A DNA stretch of 64,000 nt from Mycobacteroides chelonae (lineage in GTDB: Bacteria > Actinomycetota > Actinomycetes > Mycobacteriales > Mycobacteriaceae). Shown piece by piece: positions 46,035-55,139 of the stretch (the first letter of the stretch is position 1; each line of letters opens with the position of its first letter). The position numbers and the translations under genes are program-made. The notes beneath the pieces are model-generated. The model ran no database searches and was not told where the DNA came from. It saw only the letters and a list, made by a program, of their open reading frames with translations. The DNA lies in NCBI GenBank assembly GCA_014204435.1, contig JACHLF010000006.1, positions 1-64,000 on the forward strand. Direction: 5' to 3'.

Positions 46035-47612
46035 ATGCACAAACTGGCGACGGTCGCTTTCGTGATGCTCGTCACCGGATGTGGGGTCGGGCGGCCACCC
46101 GGAGCCGTGGACGGCGAGTACCTAACGGTCGGCACCACCGACCGCGTGTCCACCCTCGATCCGGCGGGGGCCTACGACAATGGGTCGTTCCAGGTCGAGA
46201 ACCAGGTCTACCCCTTCCTGATGAACTTCACGCCGGGGACAGGGGACCTCAAACCCGATCTGGCAGCGTCGTGCGGATTCAAGAACCCCACGCTCTACAG
46301 CTGCACCCTCAAGCCCGGCTCGGTATTCGCCAATGGGCACAAGCTGACCTCCTCGGATGTGAAGTTCTCGTACGACCGCGAGCGTGTGATCAACGATCCC
46401 AACGGGCCGCAATCCCTGTTGGTGAACCTCGATCGCATCGAGACGCCCGACGATCTGACCGTCGATTTCCGGCTCAAGCTCCCCAACGACCAGACCTTTC
46501 CTCAGGTATTGGCCACCAACGCCGGGCCCATCATCGACGAAGAGGTATTTCCGCCCGATCGGCTACTCGACGACGATGCCATCGCCAAAGCCGAGCCCTT
46601 CGCGGGTCCGTACACGATCACCTCACACAGCAAGAACCAACTGATCGGCCTGCGCACCAACCCCCGATACGTGGGCGGACTGGGCAAGCCGCAGTGGGAC
46701 CTGATCGGCATCAAGTACTACACCGGCGGTGAAAACCTCAAGATCGACATCGAGAACCGGGCCATCGACGTGGCGTATCGCAGCCTCTCGCCCAACGACA
46801 TCGAGACGCTGCGGGTCAATCCGCGCCTCGCTGTGCACGAGGGTCCTGGCGGGGAGCTTCGGTACATCGTTTTCAATCTCAAGACGATGCCGGGTGGCAC
46901 GGATGCGCAGAAACTCGCGATCCGCAAGGCAGTCTCGTCACTGGTCGACCGTGAGGCGTTGTCCCGCAATGTATACAAGGGGATATACACGCCGGCCTAC
47001 TCGGTGGTGCCCGATTCGATGCCGGGTGCCGTGGAGTCCTTCAAGAACCTGTACGGAGCCAAGCCTGATGTCGACGTGGCTCGAAAATTCCTGGCGGAAG
47101 CCAATATCGCGTTGCCGGTCCAGATCAACCTGCAATACAACCCGGACCACTACGGCGCGAACTCATCGGAGGAATACGCGGCCGTCAAGGGGCAGCTCGA
47201 ATCTTCCGGCCTGTTCTCGGTGGATTTGCAGTCCACCGAGTGGGTCGCCTACCAAGAGCGCCGGTCGTCGGACTCCTACCCCGTGTATCAGTTCGGCTGG
47301 TTCCCCGATTTCCCCGACCCGGACAACTACCTGACCCCGTTTTTCATGCCCGACAACATGGTGGTGAACCATTTCTCCAACGACACGATCACCCGTCTCA
47401 TCACCGCGGAGACCACCGAACCGGACCGCGCCAAGCGATTGGGCATCATCGGACAGATCCAGGATCTGATGGCGCGCGACTACATTTCGACGCTGCCGCT
47501 GCTCACCGGAAAGCAAATCGCGGTGTCCGTGAAGAACGTCGAGGGGATCGAGCTGGGGCCCTCGTTCAAGTTCCAATTCACGCCGCTGAAGAAGACAGGC
47601 GGCAGTGCATGA
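46035..47612 (+). CDS. Dipeptide/oligopeptide ABC transporter, lipoprotein
   Basis: A 525-aa solute-binding lipoprotein of the SBP_bac_5 family. MHKLATVAFVMLVTGCG has a lipobox (VTGC) with lipid-modified Cys18. The mature chain has TLDPAGAYDNGSFQVENQVYPFL and LKPGSVFANGHKLTSSDVKFS typical of Dpp/OppA proteins. It delivers peptides to the permeases encoded just after. ATG 46035 puts the signal sequence at the N-terminus. The stop overlaps the next start (ATGA), so it opens a tightly coupled operon. Confidence 0.92.
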   Translation: MHKLATVAFVMLVTGCGVGRPPGAVDGEYLTVGTTDRVSTLDPAGAYDNGSFQVENQVYPFLMNFTPGTGDLKPDLAASCGFKNPTLYSCTLKPGSVFANGHKLTSSDVKFSYDRERVINDPNGPQSLLVNLDRIETPDDLTVDFRLKLPNDQTFPQVLATNAGPIIDEEVFPPDRLLDDDAIAKAEPFAGPYTITSHSKNQLIGLRTNPRYVGGLGKPQWDLIGIKYYTGGENLKIDIENRAIDVAYRSLSPNDIETLRVNPRLAVHEGPGGELRYIVFNLKTMPGGTDAQKLAIRKAVSSLVDREALSRNVYKGIYTPAYSVVPDSMPGAVESFKNLYGAKPDVDVARKFLAEANIALPVQINLQYNPDHYGANSSEEYAAVKGQLESSGLFSVDLQSTEWVAYQERRSSDSYPVYQFGWFPDFPDPDNYLTPFFMPDNMVVNHFSNDTITRLITAETTEPDRAKRLGIIGQIQDLMARDYISTLPLLTGKQIAVSVKNVEGIELGPSFKFQFTPLKKTGGSA

Positions 47613-48634
47613 GCACTACGTTGCTGCGCTACCTCGGAGTGCGCCTGGCACTCATCATCCCGACCGCGTGGATCCTGATGACACTGGTGTTCGTGCTCAT
47701 GCGCGGTATCGGCGACCCGATCACCGCCCAGGCCGGAGGCCGGCTTACCCCGGCGGAGATCGCCAAACGCAAGGCCGAAGCGGGATTCGACCGTCCGATC
47801 TGGACGCAGTACTGGGAATACCTGACCAGAGTGCTGCGCGGTGACTTCGGGCAGACGCTCACGGACAAGCGCTCAATCACCGATATTATTGTCGTCAACG
47901 GTGCCGCCACCCTGGAACTCGCGGTCGGCGCCATCCTGGTGGCGCTGCTGGTGGGAATCCCATTGGGACGGCTGGCCGCAACGCACCGCGACAAGCTGAC
48001 CGATGTGTCCCTGCGGCTGGCTGCGGTCGTCTTCTATGCGGCACCGGTGTTCTTCGTCGCGATCCTGCTCAAGCTGTTCTTCTCGGTGAAACTGGGATGG
48101 TTGCCGGCCTCGGGGCGCAGTACCGTGGGAACCGAGATCGCGCTGGACGCCATGCCGCACCGCACCCACCTGTTGTTGGTGGACACGGTGTTGTACGGCA
48201 ACAGCGCCTATTTCGTAGACGCGCTCAAGCATCTGGTCCTGCCGGTGCTGGCTCTCGGGCTGTTGACGGCCGGGGTGTTCCTGCGGCTGGTGCGGGTCAA
48301 CTTGTTGCAGACGCTGCGCGCGGGCTACGTGGATGCGGCCCGTGCCCGAGGGCTGCCGGAGAGGGTCGTCGTGGGGCGGCACGCCTTCCGAAACTCGCTG
48401 GTCCCGGTGGTGACGGTGATGGGCATGCAGATCGCGATGCTGCTCGCCGGGGCGGTGCTGACCGAGACGGCCTTCGAGTGGAACGGACTGGGTTCGCAGC
48501 TCGCGCACTATCTTTCGGCTCGCGACTTCGTCGCGGTGCAAGGCATCGTCACCGTGATCGCCATCATCGTCGCGGTGATGAGTTTCGTGATCGATGTGCT
48601 GGTCGCGTTCATCGACCCGAGGGTGAGGTTCTGA
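47609..48634 (+). CDS. Peptide ABC transporter permease (DppB-like)
   Basis: A 341-aa inner-membrane permease with about six helices. The N-terminal helix (LGVRLALIIPTAWILMTLVF) and loop PAEIAKRKAEAGFDRPIWTQYWEYL are those of DppB/OppB. The EAA-loop is AGYVDAARARGLPERVVVGRH. ATG 47609 overlaps the lipoprotein stop. Its own stop (TGATG) touches the second permease start. Confidence 0.92.
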   Translation: MSTTLLRYLGVRLALIIPTAWILMTLVFVLMRGIGDPITAQAGGRLTPAEIAKRKAEAGFDRPIWTQYWEYLTRVLRGDFGQTLTDKRSITDIIVVNGAATLELAVGAILVALLVGIPLGRLAATHRDKLTDVSLRLAAVVFYAAPVFFVAILLKLFFSVKLGWLPASGRSTVGTEIALDAMPHRTHLLLVDTVLYGNSAYFVDALKHLVLPVLALGLLTAGVFLRLVRVNLLQTLRAGYVDAARARGLPERVVVGRHAFRNSLVPVVTVMGMQIAMLLAGAVLTETAFEWNGLGSQLAHYLSARDFVAVQGIVTVIAIIVAVMSFVIDVLVAFIDPRVRF

Positions 48635-49575
48635 TGACAACACCGGTCAGGGAGTTCGTGAGTCGCCGATTGCGCGGGCTGCCGGGTGCGGGCCTGCTGC
48701 GTTCCACCCATGGACTGCAACGGTTCACGCTGGTGGCCGGGCTGGTCCTCGTCATCGGATTCATTCTCGTCGCGGTACTTGCCCCCATCTTGGCGCCGTA
48801 CGGCTTCTCGCAAACCGCCTCGGACGGCGCTGATTTCGTGCGGCAGCAGGCACCGTCTTGGCAGCACTGGTTCGGCACGTCGGTGCGCGGCGAAGATGTG
48901 CTCTCACGCGTGCTGTTCGGTGCGCGGACCGCGCTGTTGGTCATCGTGACCTCGCTGGTGGTCTCCCTGCCGGTGGGAGTGGTGCTGGGCCTGACCTCCG
49001 GGTACCTGAGTGGCTGGTTGGACCGCATATTGGTGTTGGTGACGGACGCGCTGTACGCCATGCCTTCGCTGCTGTTTGCGATCGTGGTGTCCATCGCGGT
49101 CACCGGAGGGCAATCCAGCACCGGCGGAGGCATTCTCGCGGCAGCCATCGCCATCATGGCCGTGTTCGTGCCGCAGTACTTCCGGGTGGTGCGTAACGCC
49201 ACCGTGGGTGTCAAGCAGGAGCCATACGTCGACGCTGCCCGGGTGACCGGTGCCAGCACCTCACGAATCCTGTTCCGACACATCCTGTCGAATGTCACGT
49301 CCTCGCTGCCGGTCATCGTCACCCTCAACGGTGCCGAGGCGATCCTGACTCTGGCGGGCCTGGGCTTCCTGGGCTTCGGCATCGAACCCACGCAGGCTGC
49401 CGAGTGGGGATATGACCTGAACAAGGCATTATCGGATGTGGCAAACGGTATTTGGTGGACGGGAGTGTTTCCGGGCACGGCCATCGTGTTGGTGGTGCTG
49501 GGCATGACGCTGGTGGGCGAGAGTCTCAACGAAGTCATCAACCCACTGCTGCGGACCCGGCGAGGTGACGCATGA
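48634..49575 (+). CDS. Peptide ABC transporter permease (DppC-like)
   Basis: A 313-aa permease. One helix at about 33-55, then the DppC-like motif HWFGTSVRGEDVLSRVLFGAR, further helices, and the EAA loop PYVDAARVTGASTSRILFRHIL. FGIEPTQAAEWGYDL and GIWWTGVFPGTAIVLVVLG end it as in other DppC proteins. It pairs with the preceding DppB to form the channel. Start ATG overlaps the previous stop by one base; its end overlaps the ATPase start (ATGA). Confidence 0.92.
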   Translation: MTTPVREFVSRRLRGLPGAGLLRSTHGLQRFTLVAGLVLVIGFILVAVLAPILAPYGFSQTASDGADFVRQQAPSWQHWFGTSVRGEDVLSRVLFGARTALLVIVTSLVVSLPVGVVLGLTSGYLSGWLDRILVLVTDALYAMPSLLFAIVVSIAVTGGQSSTGGGILAAAIAIMAVFVPQYFRVVRNATVGVKQEPYVDAARVTGASTSRILFRHILSNVTSSLPVIVTLNGAEAILTLAGLGFLGFGIEPTQAAEWGYDLNKALSDVANGIWWTGVFPGTAIVLVVLGMTLVGESLNEVINPLLRTRRGDA

Positions 49576-51230
49576 GCGAGACGCACATGCCTGCCGCGTT
49601 GTCGTTCCAGTCACTGTCCGTGACATTCAGTACCGACAGCGGACCGGTGGCGGCGGTCGAAGACGTGTCGTTCGATGTGAAACCGGGCGAGGTGCTGGCC
49701 GTCGTCGGGGAGTCTGGTTCGGGCAAGTCGGTGTCCTCACGCACCGCGATCCGGCTGCTTCCGGAGGCCGCGCGTATCACCGGTTCGGTCCTGCTCGACG
49801 GTCGAGATGTCACCAAGCTGTCGGGTCGTGAGCTGACGGCCATGCGCGGCAAGGACATCGCGATGGTGTTCCAGGAGCCCGGAGCCGCGCTGGATCCACT
49901 GTTCACGATCGGCTACCAGGTAAGCGAAGCCGTGCGTGCGCATTCGGAGATGAGCCGTAGCCAGGTCCGCACCAGGGTCATCGAATTGCTCAAGCTCGTG
50001 CAGCTGCCCGATCCGGAGCGCCGTTACGACTGCTATCCGCATCAATTGTCCGGCGGCCAGAAACAGCGCGTGGTCATCGCGATCGCCATCGCCTGCGACC
50101 CGAGGGTCATCATCGCCGACGAACCGACTACTGCGCTGGACGTCACCGTGCAGGCCGAAATACTGGAACTGCTGCGCGATCTGCGCGACCGTCTCGGCAG
50201 TGCCATCGTGCTCATCACCCACAACATGGGGGTCGTCGCCGATATCGCCGATCGCGTGGTCGTCATGAGACACGGCAAGGTTGTCGAGATAGCGCCAGTG
50301 GAAAAGCTTTTCGCCGAGCCGGCCGAGCCGTACACCCGAGCGTTGTTGGATGCCGTCCCGCACCTGGGTCAGGGTGACCCCGAACACGCGGCGGCGGACG
50401 CGGGACCCGCGGAGCCGGTGCTGGAGGTGTCCAATCTTGTCGTGGAGTTTCCGGGCCTGTTGGGCCGTTCCTCCTTCCGGGCGGTGGATGATGTGAGCTT
50501 CAGCATCGGCCGGGGCAAAACCCTTGGACTGGTGGGGGAGTCCGGCTCCGGAAAGTCGACCATCGGGAGATGCGTGGCCGCGTTGCAGCAACCCGCCTCG
50601 GGATCGGTGCGGATGCTCGGGCACGAGCTCGTCGGCATGAGTCAACGCAAACTTCGCCCGCTGCGTGCCCAATTCGGGTTTGTCTTCCAGGACCCGGCGA
50701 CCTCGCTGAATCCCAAGATGCGTGTGGGCGACTGCATCGCCGAGCCGATGCGGGTGCACCGATACGGTGATCGACACAAGATCCTCGCCCGCGTCGCGGA
50801 GTTGATCGATGCCGTGCAGCTTCCGGCCGGTACCGAAAACCGCTATCCACACGAGCTTTCGGGCGGTCAACGGCAGCGTGCCAACCTGGCCCGCGCGCTG
50901 GCGCTGGGCCCGGACCTGCTGGTCGCGGACGAACCCACCAGTGCCCTGGACGTGTCGGTGCAGGCGGCGGTGCTGGACCTGTTCGAGGAGCTACAGCGTC
51001 AGTGGCAATTCGGCTGCCTGTTCATCAGCCACGATCTGGCCGTGGTGGACCGGCTGGCTGATGAGGTCGCGGTGCTGCGCCACGGAGTCCTCGACGAGCT
51101 GGGACCGCGTGGGCGGATCCTGCACAACCCGTCCACCGAATACACCCGCACACTGGTCGCCGCGGTGCCGGTACCGGACCCGGTAGAGCAGCGCAGGCGG
51201 CAGCGCGGTCGCTCCTCAACGCCGAGATGA
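49572..51230 (+). CDS. Fused peptide ABC transporter ATPase (DppD-DppF)
   Basis: A 552-aa protein with two complete ABC ATPase domains in one chain. Domain 1 (about 10-270): Walker A GESGSGKS, signature LSGGQKQR, Walker B VIIADEPTT, switch His in LITHNMG. Domain 2 (about 280-540): GESGSGKS, LSGGQRQR, LLVADEPTS and FISHDLAV. It replaces the separate DppD and DppF subunits and drives peptide uptake. A tail ends RQRGRSSTPR. ATG overlaps the DppC stop. Confidence 0.95.
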   Translation: MSETHMPAALSFQSLSVTFSTDSGPVAAVEDVSFDVKPGEVLAVVGESGSGKSVSSRTAIRLLPEAARITGSVLLDGRDVTKLSGRELTAMRGKDIAMVFQEPGAALDPLFTIGYQVSEAVRAHSEMSRSQVRTRVIELLKLVQLPDPERRYDCYPHQLSGGQKQRVVIAIAIACDPRVIIADEPTTALDVTVQAEILELLRDLRDRLGSAIVLITHNMGVVADIADRVVVMRHGKVVEIAPVEKLFAEPAEPYTRALLDAVPHLGQGDPEHAAADAGPAEPVLEVSNLVVEFPGLLGRSSFRAVDDVSFSIGRGKTLGLVGESGSGKSTIGRCVAALQQPASGSVRMLGHELVGMSQRKLRPLRAQFGFVFQDPATSLNPKMRVGDCIAEPMRVHRYGDRHKILARVAELIDAVQLPAGTENRYPHELSGGQRQRANLARALALGPDLLVADEPTSALDVSVQAAVLDLFEELQRQWQFGCLFISHDLAVVDRLADEVAVLRHGVLDELGPRGRILHNPSTEYTRTLVAAVPVPDPVEQRRRQRGRSSTPR

Positions 51231-51379
51231 CGTCCGATCCGGCCGCCTTCGCATCCGTCGGAATGACGGTCACGGGCCTGCCGGCACTCAACGCCATCCG
51301 GAGTGTCATCGATGCCCCGCCGGGCATCCTCACCTAGGCAGACCTGCCGCTGCGCGGATTCGCGGGCCGGTTCAAGTAG
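51227..51379 (+). pseudogene. Short remnant coupled to the ABC operon
   Basis: An ATG overlaps the ATPase stop (ATGA) and opens MTSDPAAFASVGMTVTGLPA followed by LNAIRSVIDAPPGILT and a TAG (51335-51337). Reading on in frame gives ADLPLRGFAGRFK and a second TAG at 51377. The overlap suggests a former fifth gene of the operon, now reduced to both ends. The family cannot be named. Confidence 0.35.
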
Positions 51380-51483
51380 GGCTGTGCGGATACCTCTGCC
51401 AGCCGGGACGGGTGGTTACGTGAGTCCCGACCCTCTCGGGCAGCGCACGGCCGTAACGGCAGACGGGTACCGTAAGGCCCGAT

Positions 51484-52563
51484 ATGAGCGAGCGAGCCGA
51501 CAAACCCAGCAATTCGTACGCCGCGGCCGGGGTGGATATCGAAGCCGGTGACCGGGCGGTCGAACTATTCAAGACTTCCGTCGCCAAGACGCATCGCCCC
51601 GAGGTGCTGGGCGGCATCGGCGGCTTCGCCGGGCTGTTCGCCCTCAAGGGCGGGTATCGCGAACCGGTCCTCGCGGCCTCCACCGACGGCGTCGGCACCA
51701 AGATCGCGGTCGCGCAGGCGATGGACAAACGCGACACCGTCGGCCTGGACCTGGTGGCCATGGTCGTCGACGATCTCGTCGTATGCGGTGCCGAGCCGCT
51801 TTTCTTGCAGGACTACATCGCCGTCGGCAAGGTGGTGCCCGAGCGCGTCAGTGAGCTGGTCGCGGGCATCGCCGAGGGGTGCGCCATCGCTGGCTGCGCC
51901 CTGCTCGGTGGTGAGACCGCAGAACACCCCGGCCTGATGGCTCCCGGCGACTTCGACCTGTCGGCCACCGGCGTCGGCATCGTAGAAGCAGACCGGGTGC
52001 TGGGACCGGACCGGGTGCGTCCCGGTGACGTCGTGATCGCGATGGGTTCCTCGGGTCTGCATTCCAATGGATACTCACTGGCCCGGCACGTGCTGCTGGA
52101 GATCGACCGGATGGACCTGTTCGGACAGGTCGAAGAGTTCGGCCGCACGCTGGGTGAGGAGCTCCTGGAGCCCACCCGTATCTACGCCAAGGACTGCCTC
52201 GCACTGGCCGCCGAGACCGAGGTGCGCACCTTCTGCCACGTCACCGGTGGCGGGCTCGCGGGCAACTTGGCCCGCGTCATCCCCGAGGGATTGGTCGCCG
52301 AGCTCGATCGGGGAAGTTGGACCCCGGGCCCGATCTTCGGCATGATCGCCCAGCGCGGCCGCATCGAGCGCGCCGAGATGGAGAAGACCTTCAACATGGG
52401 CGTCGGCATGGTCGCCGTCGTCGCGCCCGAGGATGTCGACCGGGCTCTGGCGGTGCTGACCGCACGACACATCGACTGCTGGACCCTCGGCACCATCAAG
52501 AAGTCGGGCAAGGATTCAGGCAGCGATCGTGCTTTGCTGGTGGGGCAGCACCCGAGGTTCTAG
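51484..52563 (+). CDS. purM: Phosphoribosylformylglycinamidine cyclo-ligase
   Basis: A 359-aa AIR synthetase, the fifth purine step, closing the imidazole ring with ATP. Conserved: SYAAAGVDIEAGDRAV, STDGVGTKIAVA, GLDLVAMVVDDLVVCGAEPL, LLGGETAEHPG and HVTGGGLAGNLARVIP. TACCGT (51468-51473) would place the start site about 3 nt before ATG, so its leader is probably absent or very short. The gene for the adjacent DUF3073 protein converges on it. Confidence 0.97.
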   Translation: MSERADKPSNSYAAAGVDIEAGDRAVELFKTSVAKTHRPEVLGGIGGFAGLFALKGGYREPVLAASTDGVGTKIAVAQAMDKRDTVGLDLVAMVVDDLVVCGAEPLFLQDYIAVGKVVPERVSELVAGIAEGCAIAGCALLGGETAEHPGLMAPGDFDLSATGVGIVEADRVLGPDRVRPGDVVIAMGSSGLHSNGYSLARHVLLEIDRMDLFGQVEEFGRTLGEELLEPTRIYAKDCLALAAETEVRTFCHVTGGGLAGNLARVIPEGLVAELDRGSWTPGPIFGMIAQRGRIERAEMEKTFNMGVGMVAVVAPEDVDRALAVLTARHIDCWTLGTIKKSGKDSGSDRALLVGQHPRF

Positions 52564-52598
52564 AACGGGACCTCGGGGGTTATTGACCAGGGGCCGTC

Positions 52599-52778
52599 TT
52601 AGCGGCGCCAGGCGTCCTCGTCATCCGCCCAGCGGTCGCCGGTGCGGTCGTCGTCCGGCTGAGATACCGGAGCACCCGAAAGTTCACGGCGGAGTTGCTC
52701 AAGATCCGTGTGAGGAGAGCTGTACTTCAGCTCGCGAGCAACCTTGGTCTGCTTTGCCTTTGCCCGGCCGCGGCCCAT
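52599..52778 (-). CDS. DUF3073 small protein (Rv0810c-like)
   Basis: A 59-aa protein beginning MGRGRAKAKQTKVARELKYS and ending DRWADDEDAWRR, the exact pattern of the actinobacterial DUF3073 family, always near purM in mycobacteria. A basic, helical N-terminus and acidic C-terminus suggest nucleic-acid or ribosome contact, but function is unknown. A GAGGG site lies upstream within a GGGGGTTCCCCC palindrome that could partly hide it. A -10-like TAAACT lies about 80 nt further upstream. Confidence 0.92.
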   Translation of the reverse strand: MGRGRAKAKQTKVARELKYSSPHTDLEQLRRELSGAPVSQPDDDRTGDRWADDEDAWRR

Positions 52779-52893
52779 GGGGGAACCCCCTCGCGCAATA
52801 GCGGAGCGGCCCGATTCGAGGGCGGCTCCGGTGGAGTTTGTTTATCGATCCTGACGATAGTTTAGCGTGCCGATCCACCAATGGCTGCACACC

Positions 52894-53988
52894 CTAACTG
52901 CCCAGTTGGCTTGACCCCTGTCGTAGGCGGTTCACCGCGTCCCGTCCGCGCTGCTCACCACGCAGGTCGGGTAGTAAATCGAGGTCGATAGCGGCCGGTG
53001 ACGGACCAGCCGACAGGGGTGCCGGGTTGCCGACTGCGGGGGCCTCGACGACGGATCGTTTGACCAGGGCCAGGGCGATGGGTCCCAGGTCGACATGGTC
53101 GGTCACGGAGCCCACCCTGCCTACGGCGCGTCCGCCCGCGGTCACCTCGTCGCCGGTGGACGGGCGGTCGGCAGAGCCGTCCAGATGCAGCAACACCAGA
53201 ACCCGCGGCGGCTTACCCAGATTGTGCACCCGGGCCACCGTCTCCTGGCCGCGGTAGCAGCCCTTGGCCAGGTGTACGGCCCGTGGATCGTCGTCGACGG
53301 CAATCCACGCCACCTCGTGGGGAATGGTTCTTTCGTCGGTATCCACGCCGAGCCGGGGACGCGCGGCGGCGACGCGGAGCGCCTCGAAGGCCCACAGACC
53401 CGCCGGCCGTACGCCCAGACGCTCGGCGAGGCCCTGACCGGACGGGACGAGGAGGTCGAATGTCGCGTCGGGAAGGGGCCAGGACACCCGCCTGATGAGG
53501 CCGCCGCCGGGGAGCACCGCCGCGCGGTCGAAATCGGGGAGCGCCGCGATCCCGAGCTTGTCGGCCAGGCCGTCGGTCTCCGGCCCGAGCAGCGTGAAGA
53601 CCTTCAGGTCGGACGAGGCGACCTCGACCTTCGCCCAGAACACCATCGTGGCGAGGAAGTCCTTGAGCGCCTGACCGCGCCACGGCTCGGTGTCCAGGTA
53701 GGTGACGCCGTCCAGATCGGTTTGTATCCAGTGGTCTTCGACACGGCCCTGGCCGTCGAGATTGAGGTTCTCCCGTGTCTGGCCATCCTGCAGATCGGCG
53801 ACATGCTGGCTGGAGATGGTGTGCAGCCAGCTGAGCCGCTCGGGGCCGGACAGGGTGATCACGGGGCGCGTCGACCGATCGATGAGGGCGGCGCTGGTCA
53901 GTGCGGCGCGCTGCTCTCCGAGCGGGTCGCCGTAGTGCCACACGGCACCGGTGTCCGGGTTGTCTTCGGGTATGTGAACAGCCGTCAT
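52894..53988 (-). CDS. ygfZ: YgfZ/GcvT-like folate-binding protein
   Basis: A 364-aa protein related to the glycine-cleavage T-protein and to YgfZ, with the diagnostic KGCYRGQETVAR (around residue 243). ALIDRSTRPVITLSGPERLSWLHTI is the folate-binding start. YgfZ supports assembly or repair of Fe-S clusters using tetrahydrofolate. M. tuberculosis Rv0811c lies at the same place. ATG 53988 is chosen; an upstream extension to 54483 is antisense to pabC. Starts of this gene and pabC are 38 nt apart, so they share a divergent promoter region. Confidence 0.9.
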   Translation of the reverse strand: MTAVHIPEDNPDTGAVWHYGDPLGEQRAALTSAALIDRSTRPVITLSGPERLSWLHTISSQHVADLQDGQTRENLNLDGQGRVEDHWIQTDLDGVTYLDTEPWRGQALKDFLATMVFWAKVEVASSDLKVFTLLGPETDGLADKLGIAALPDFDRAAVLPGGGLIRRVSWPLPDATFDLLVPSGQGLAERLGVRPAGLWAFEALRVAAARPRLGVDTDERTIPHEVAWIAVDDDPRAVHLAKGCYRGQETVARVHNLGKPPRVLVLLHLDGSADRPSTGDEVTAGGRAVGRVGSVTDHVDLGPIALALVKRSVVEAPAVGNPAPLSAGPSPAAIDLDLLPDLRGEQRGRDAVNRLRQGSSQLGS

Positions 53989-54025
53989 GATGGATTCAAC
54001 TCTACGACCGCTAATCTCATTGCCC

Positions 54026-54880
54026 ATGGCGGTAGCGGTGGTGGTCACACTCGACGGTGAAGTGCATGACCCGTCGGTGCCGCTGCTACATGCCGATGAG
54101 CTTGCCGCCGTTCGCGGCGACGGCGCCTTCGAGACGTTGCTGCTGCGTGGCGGCCTGGTCTGCAAGCTGGAAGCGCACCTGGATCGGATGGCGGGGTCGG
54201 CGGCATCGATGGATCTGGCCGCGCCCGACCGAGGTCGGTGGCGTGCGGCCGTCGAGATCGGTGTGGGGCAATGGAACTCGATATCGCATGGAGACGCGAT
54301 GCTGCGGCTGGTGTACACCCGTGGCCGCGAAAGCGGTGGGGGCACAACGGCATACCTGACCATCGCACCGGTTCCGCAACGCTCGCTACTGGCGCGGCGT
54401 GATGGTGTCTCGGTGATCACTCTGGACCGTGGGTTGCCCGCGCAACCCGCCGAGCCGCTGCCGTGGCTGCTGTCGGGGGCCAAGACGTTGTCCTACGCAA
54501 TCAACATGTCCGCCCTGAGGTATGCCGAAAATCAAGGGGCTCAGGACGTCATATTCGTGAGCTCGGATGGATTCGTTCTGGAGGGGCCGCGTTCGACGGT
54601 CATCGTGGACACCGGCGACGCCCTGGTCACCCCGTTTCCGGAGCGCGGAATTCTGCACGGAACTACTCAGCGGGCACTCTTCAGGGTGGCGGCGGCCGAG
54701 GGTGTTGCGTGTCGGTACGAGGCTGTCACTCCCGCTGATTTGGTTGCTGCCCAAGATATTTGGATGCTGGCCAGCATCACTCTTGCGGCCCGGGTGCACA
54801 CGCTCGACGGTGTCACACGGCCCGCGGGTCCGCTGGCGGCACGGCTGCCCGAGCTGGTCGACAAGGCCGTCGCGCTCTGA
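54026..54880 (+). CDS. pabC: Aminodeoxychorismate lyase (class IV aminotransferase)
   Basis: A 284-aa PLP enzyme of fold type IV. DELAAVRGDGAFETLLL and the PLP lysine in LSGAKTLSYAINMSALRYA are family marks; GFVLEGPRSTVIV and GILHGTTQRALF follow. It makes p-aminobenzoate from aminodeoxychorismate for folate synthesis, which agrees with its folate-linked neighbour YgfZ. ATG 54026 matches the Rv0812 start. Confidence 0.9.
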   Translation: MAVAVVVTLDGEVHDPSVPLLHADELAAVRGDGAFETLLLRGGLVCKLEAHLDRMAGSAASMDLAAPDRGRWRAAVEIGVGQWNSISHGDAMLRLVYTRGRESGGGTTAYLTIAPVPQRSLLARRDGVSVITLDRGLPAQPAEPLPWLLSGAKTLSYAINMSALRYAENQGAQDVIFVSSDGFVLEGPRSTVIVDTGDALVTPFPERGILHGTTQRALFRVAAAEGVACRYEAVTPADLVAAQDIWMLASITLAARVHTLDGVTRPAGPLAARLPELVDKAVAL

Positions 54881-54968
54881 TTCGGATCGCCGCAGAGTAA
54901 ATCGGTTGTCGCACACTCTTTTGTGTCGTACTTTCGTTGGTACACAAGGAAGGAGGTGGTCCGACATA

Positions 54969-55007
54969 TTGATTGCTTATTGGACATGTGAGGTGGCTGC
55001 GCGTTAG
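54969..55007 (+). CDS. 12-codon ORF in structured transcript
   Basis: Reads MIAYWTCEVAAR from TTG 54969, or one codon more from ATA 54966. The spacing of AGGAGG to ATA is 9 nt and to TTG 12 nt. It contains rare Trp and Cys codons and ends inside a hairpin arm, the layout of a leader peptide. Translation is unproven and the start codon is uncertain. Confidence 0.4.
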   Translation: MIAYWTCEVAAR

Positions 55008-55050
55008 CTGCAGCCATGTGCTGCGGTGGGTAAATCCACGGCAGCCACCC

Positions 55051-55117
55051 GGCCCCCGAACCCTCGATTGGTCCGATCGAGCCGAACGGTTCGGGGGCCG
55101 CCCCTTATCCGGGGCGG
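55051..55117. terminator. Tandem GC-rich hairpins between convergent units
   Basis: GGCCCCCGAACC/GGTTCGGGGGCC with an inner CTCGAT/ATCGAG, then CCGCCCC/GGGGCGG. They lie between the forward pabC/small-RNA unit and the convergent nitrobindin gene (ends 55140) and probably terminate both, although no T-tract follows. Confidence 0.7.
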
Positions 55118-55139
55118 AGTGTGTAGTCCGGAAAAGTCC

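Larger units (their letters stand above)
54906..55117 (+). ncRNA. Candidate short structured transcript with tiny ORF
   Basis: Promoter-like TTGTCG (54906-54911), 17 nt, TACTTT (54929-54934) predicts a start near 54941. Next come a very strong Shine-Dalgarno AGGAGG (54951-54956) and a 12-codon ORF (54969-55007) starting at TTG (or ATA 54966). The ORF end overlaps GGTGGCTGC (54992-55000), which can pair either partly with GCAGCC (55010-55015) or fully with GCAGCCACC (55041-55049). The second arm also belongs to a third hairpin (55020-55029/55036-55045). A 12-bp hairpin (55051-55062/55088-55099) and a 7-bp one (55098-55104/55111-55117) close the unit. No downstream gene lies on this strand. Confidence 0.5.

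Noticed and set aside
52779..52790. GGGGGAACCCCC palindrome as a terminator or operator
   Set aside because: Very short loop, placed at the DUF3073 ribosome-binding site; may only affect translation start, so not listed separately.
52894..54483. 529-codon reading of YgfZ
   Set aside because: The first 165 codons are antisense to pabC; the family start is ATG 53988.
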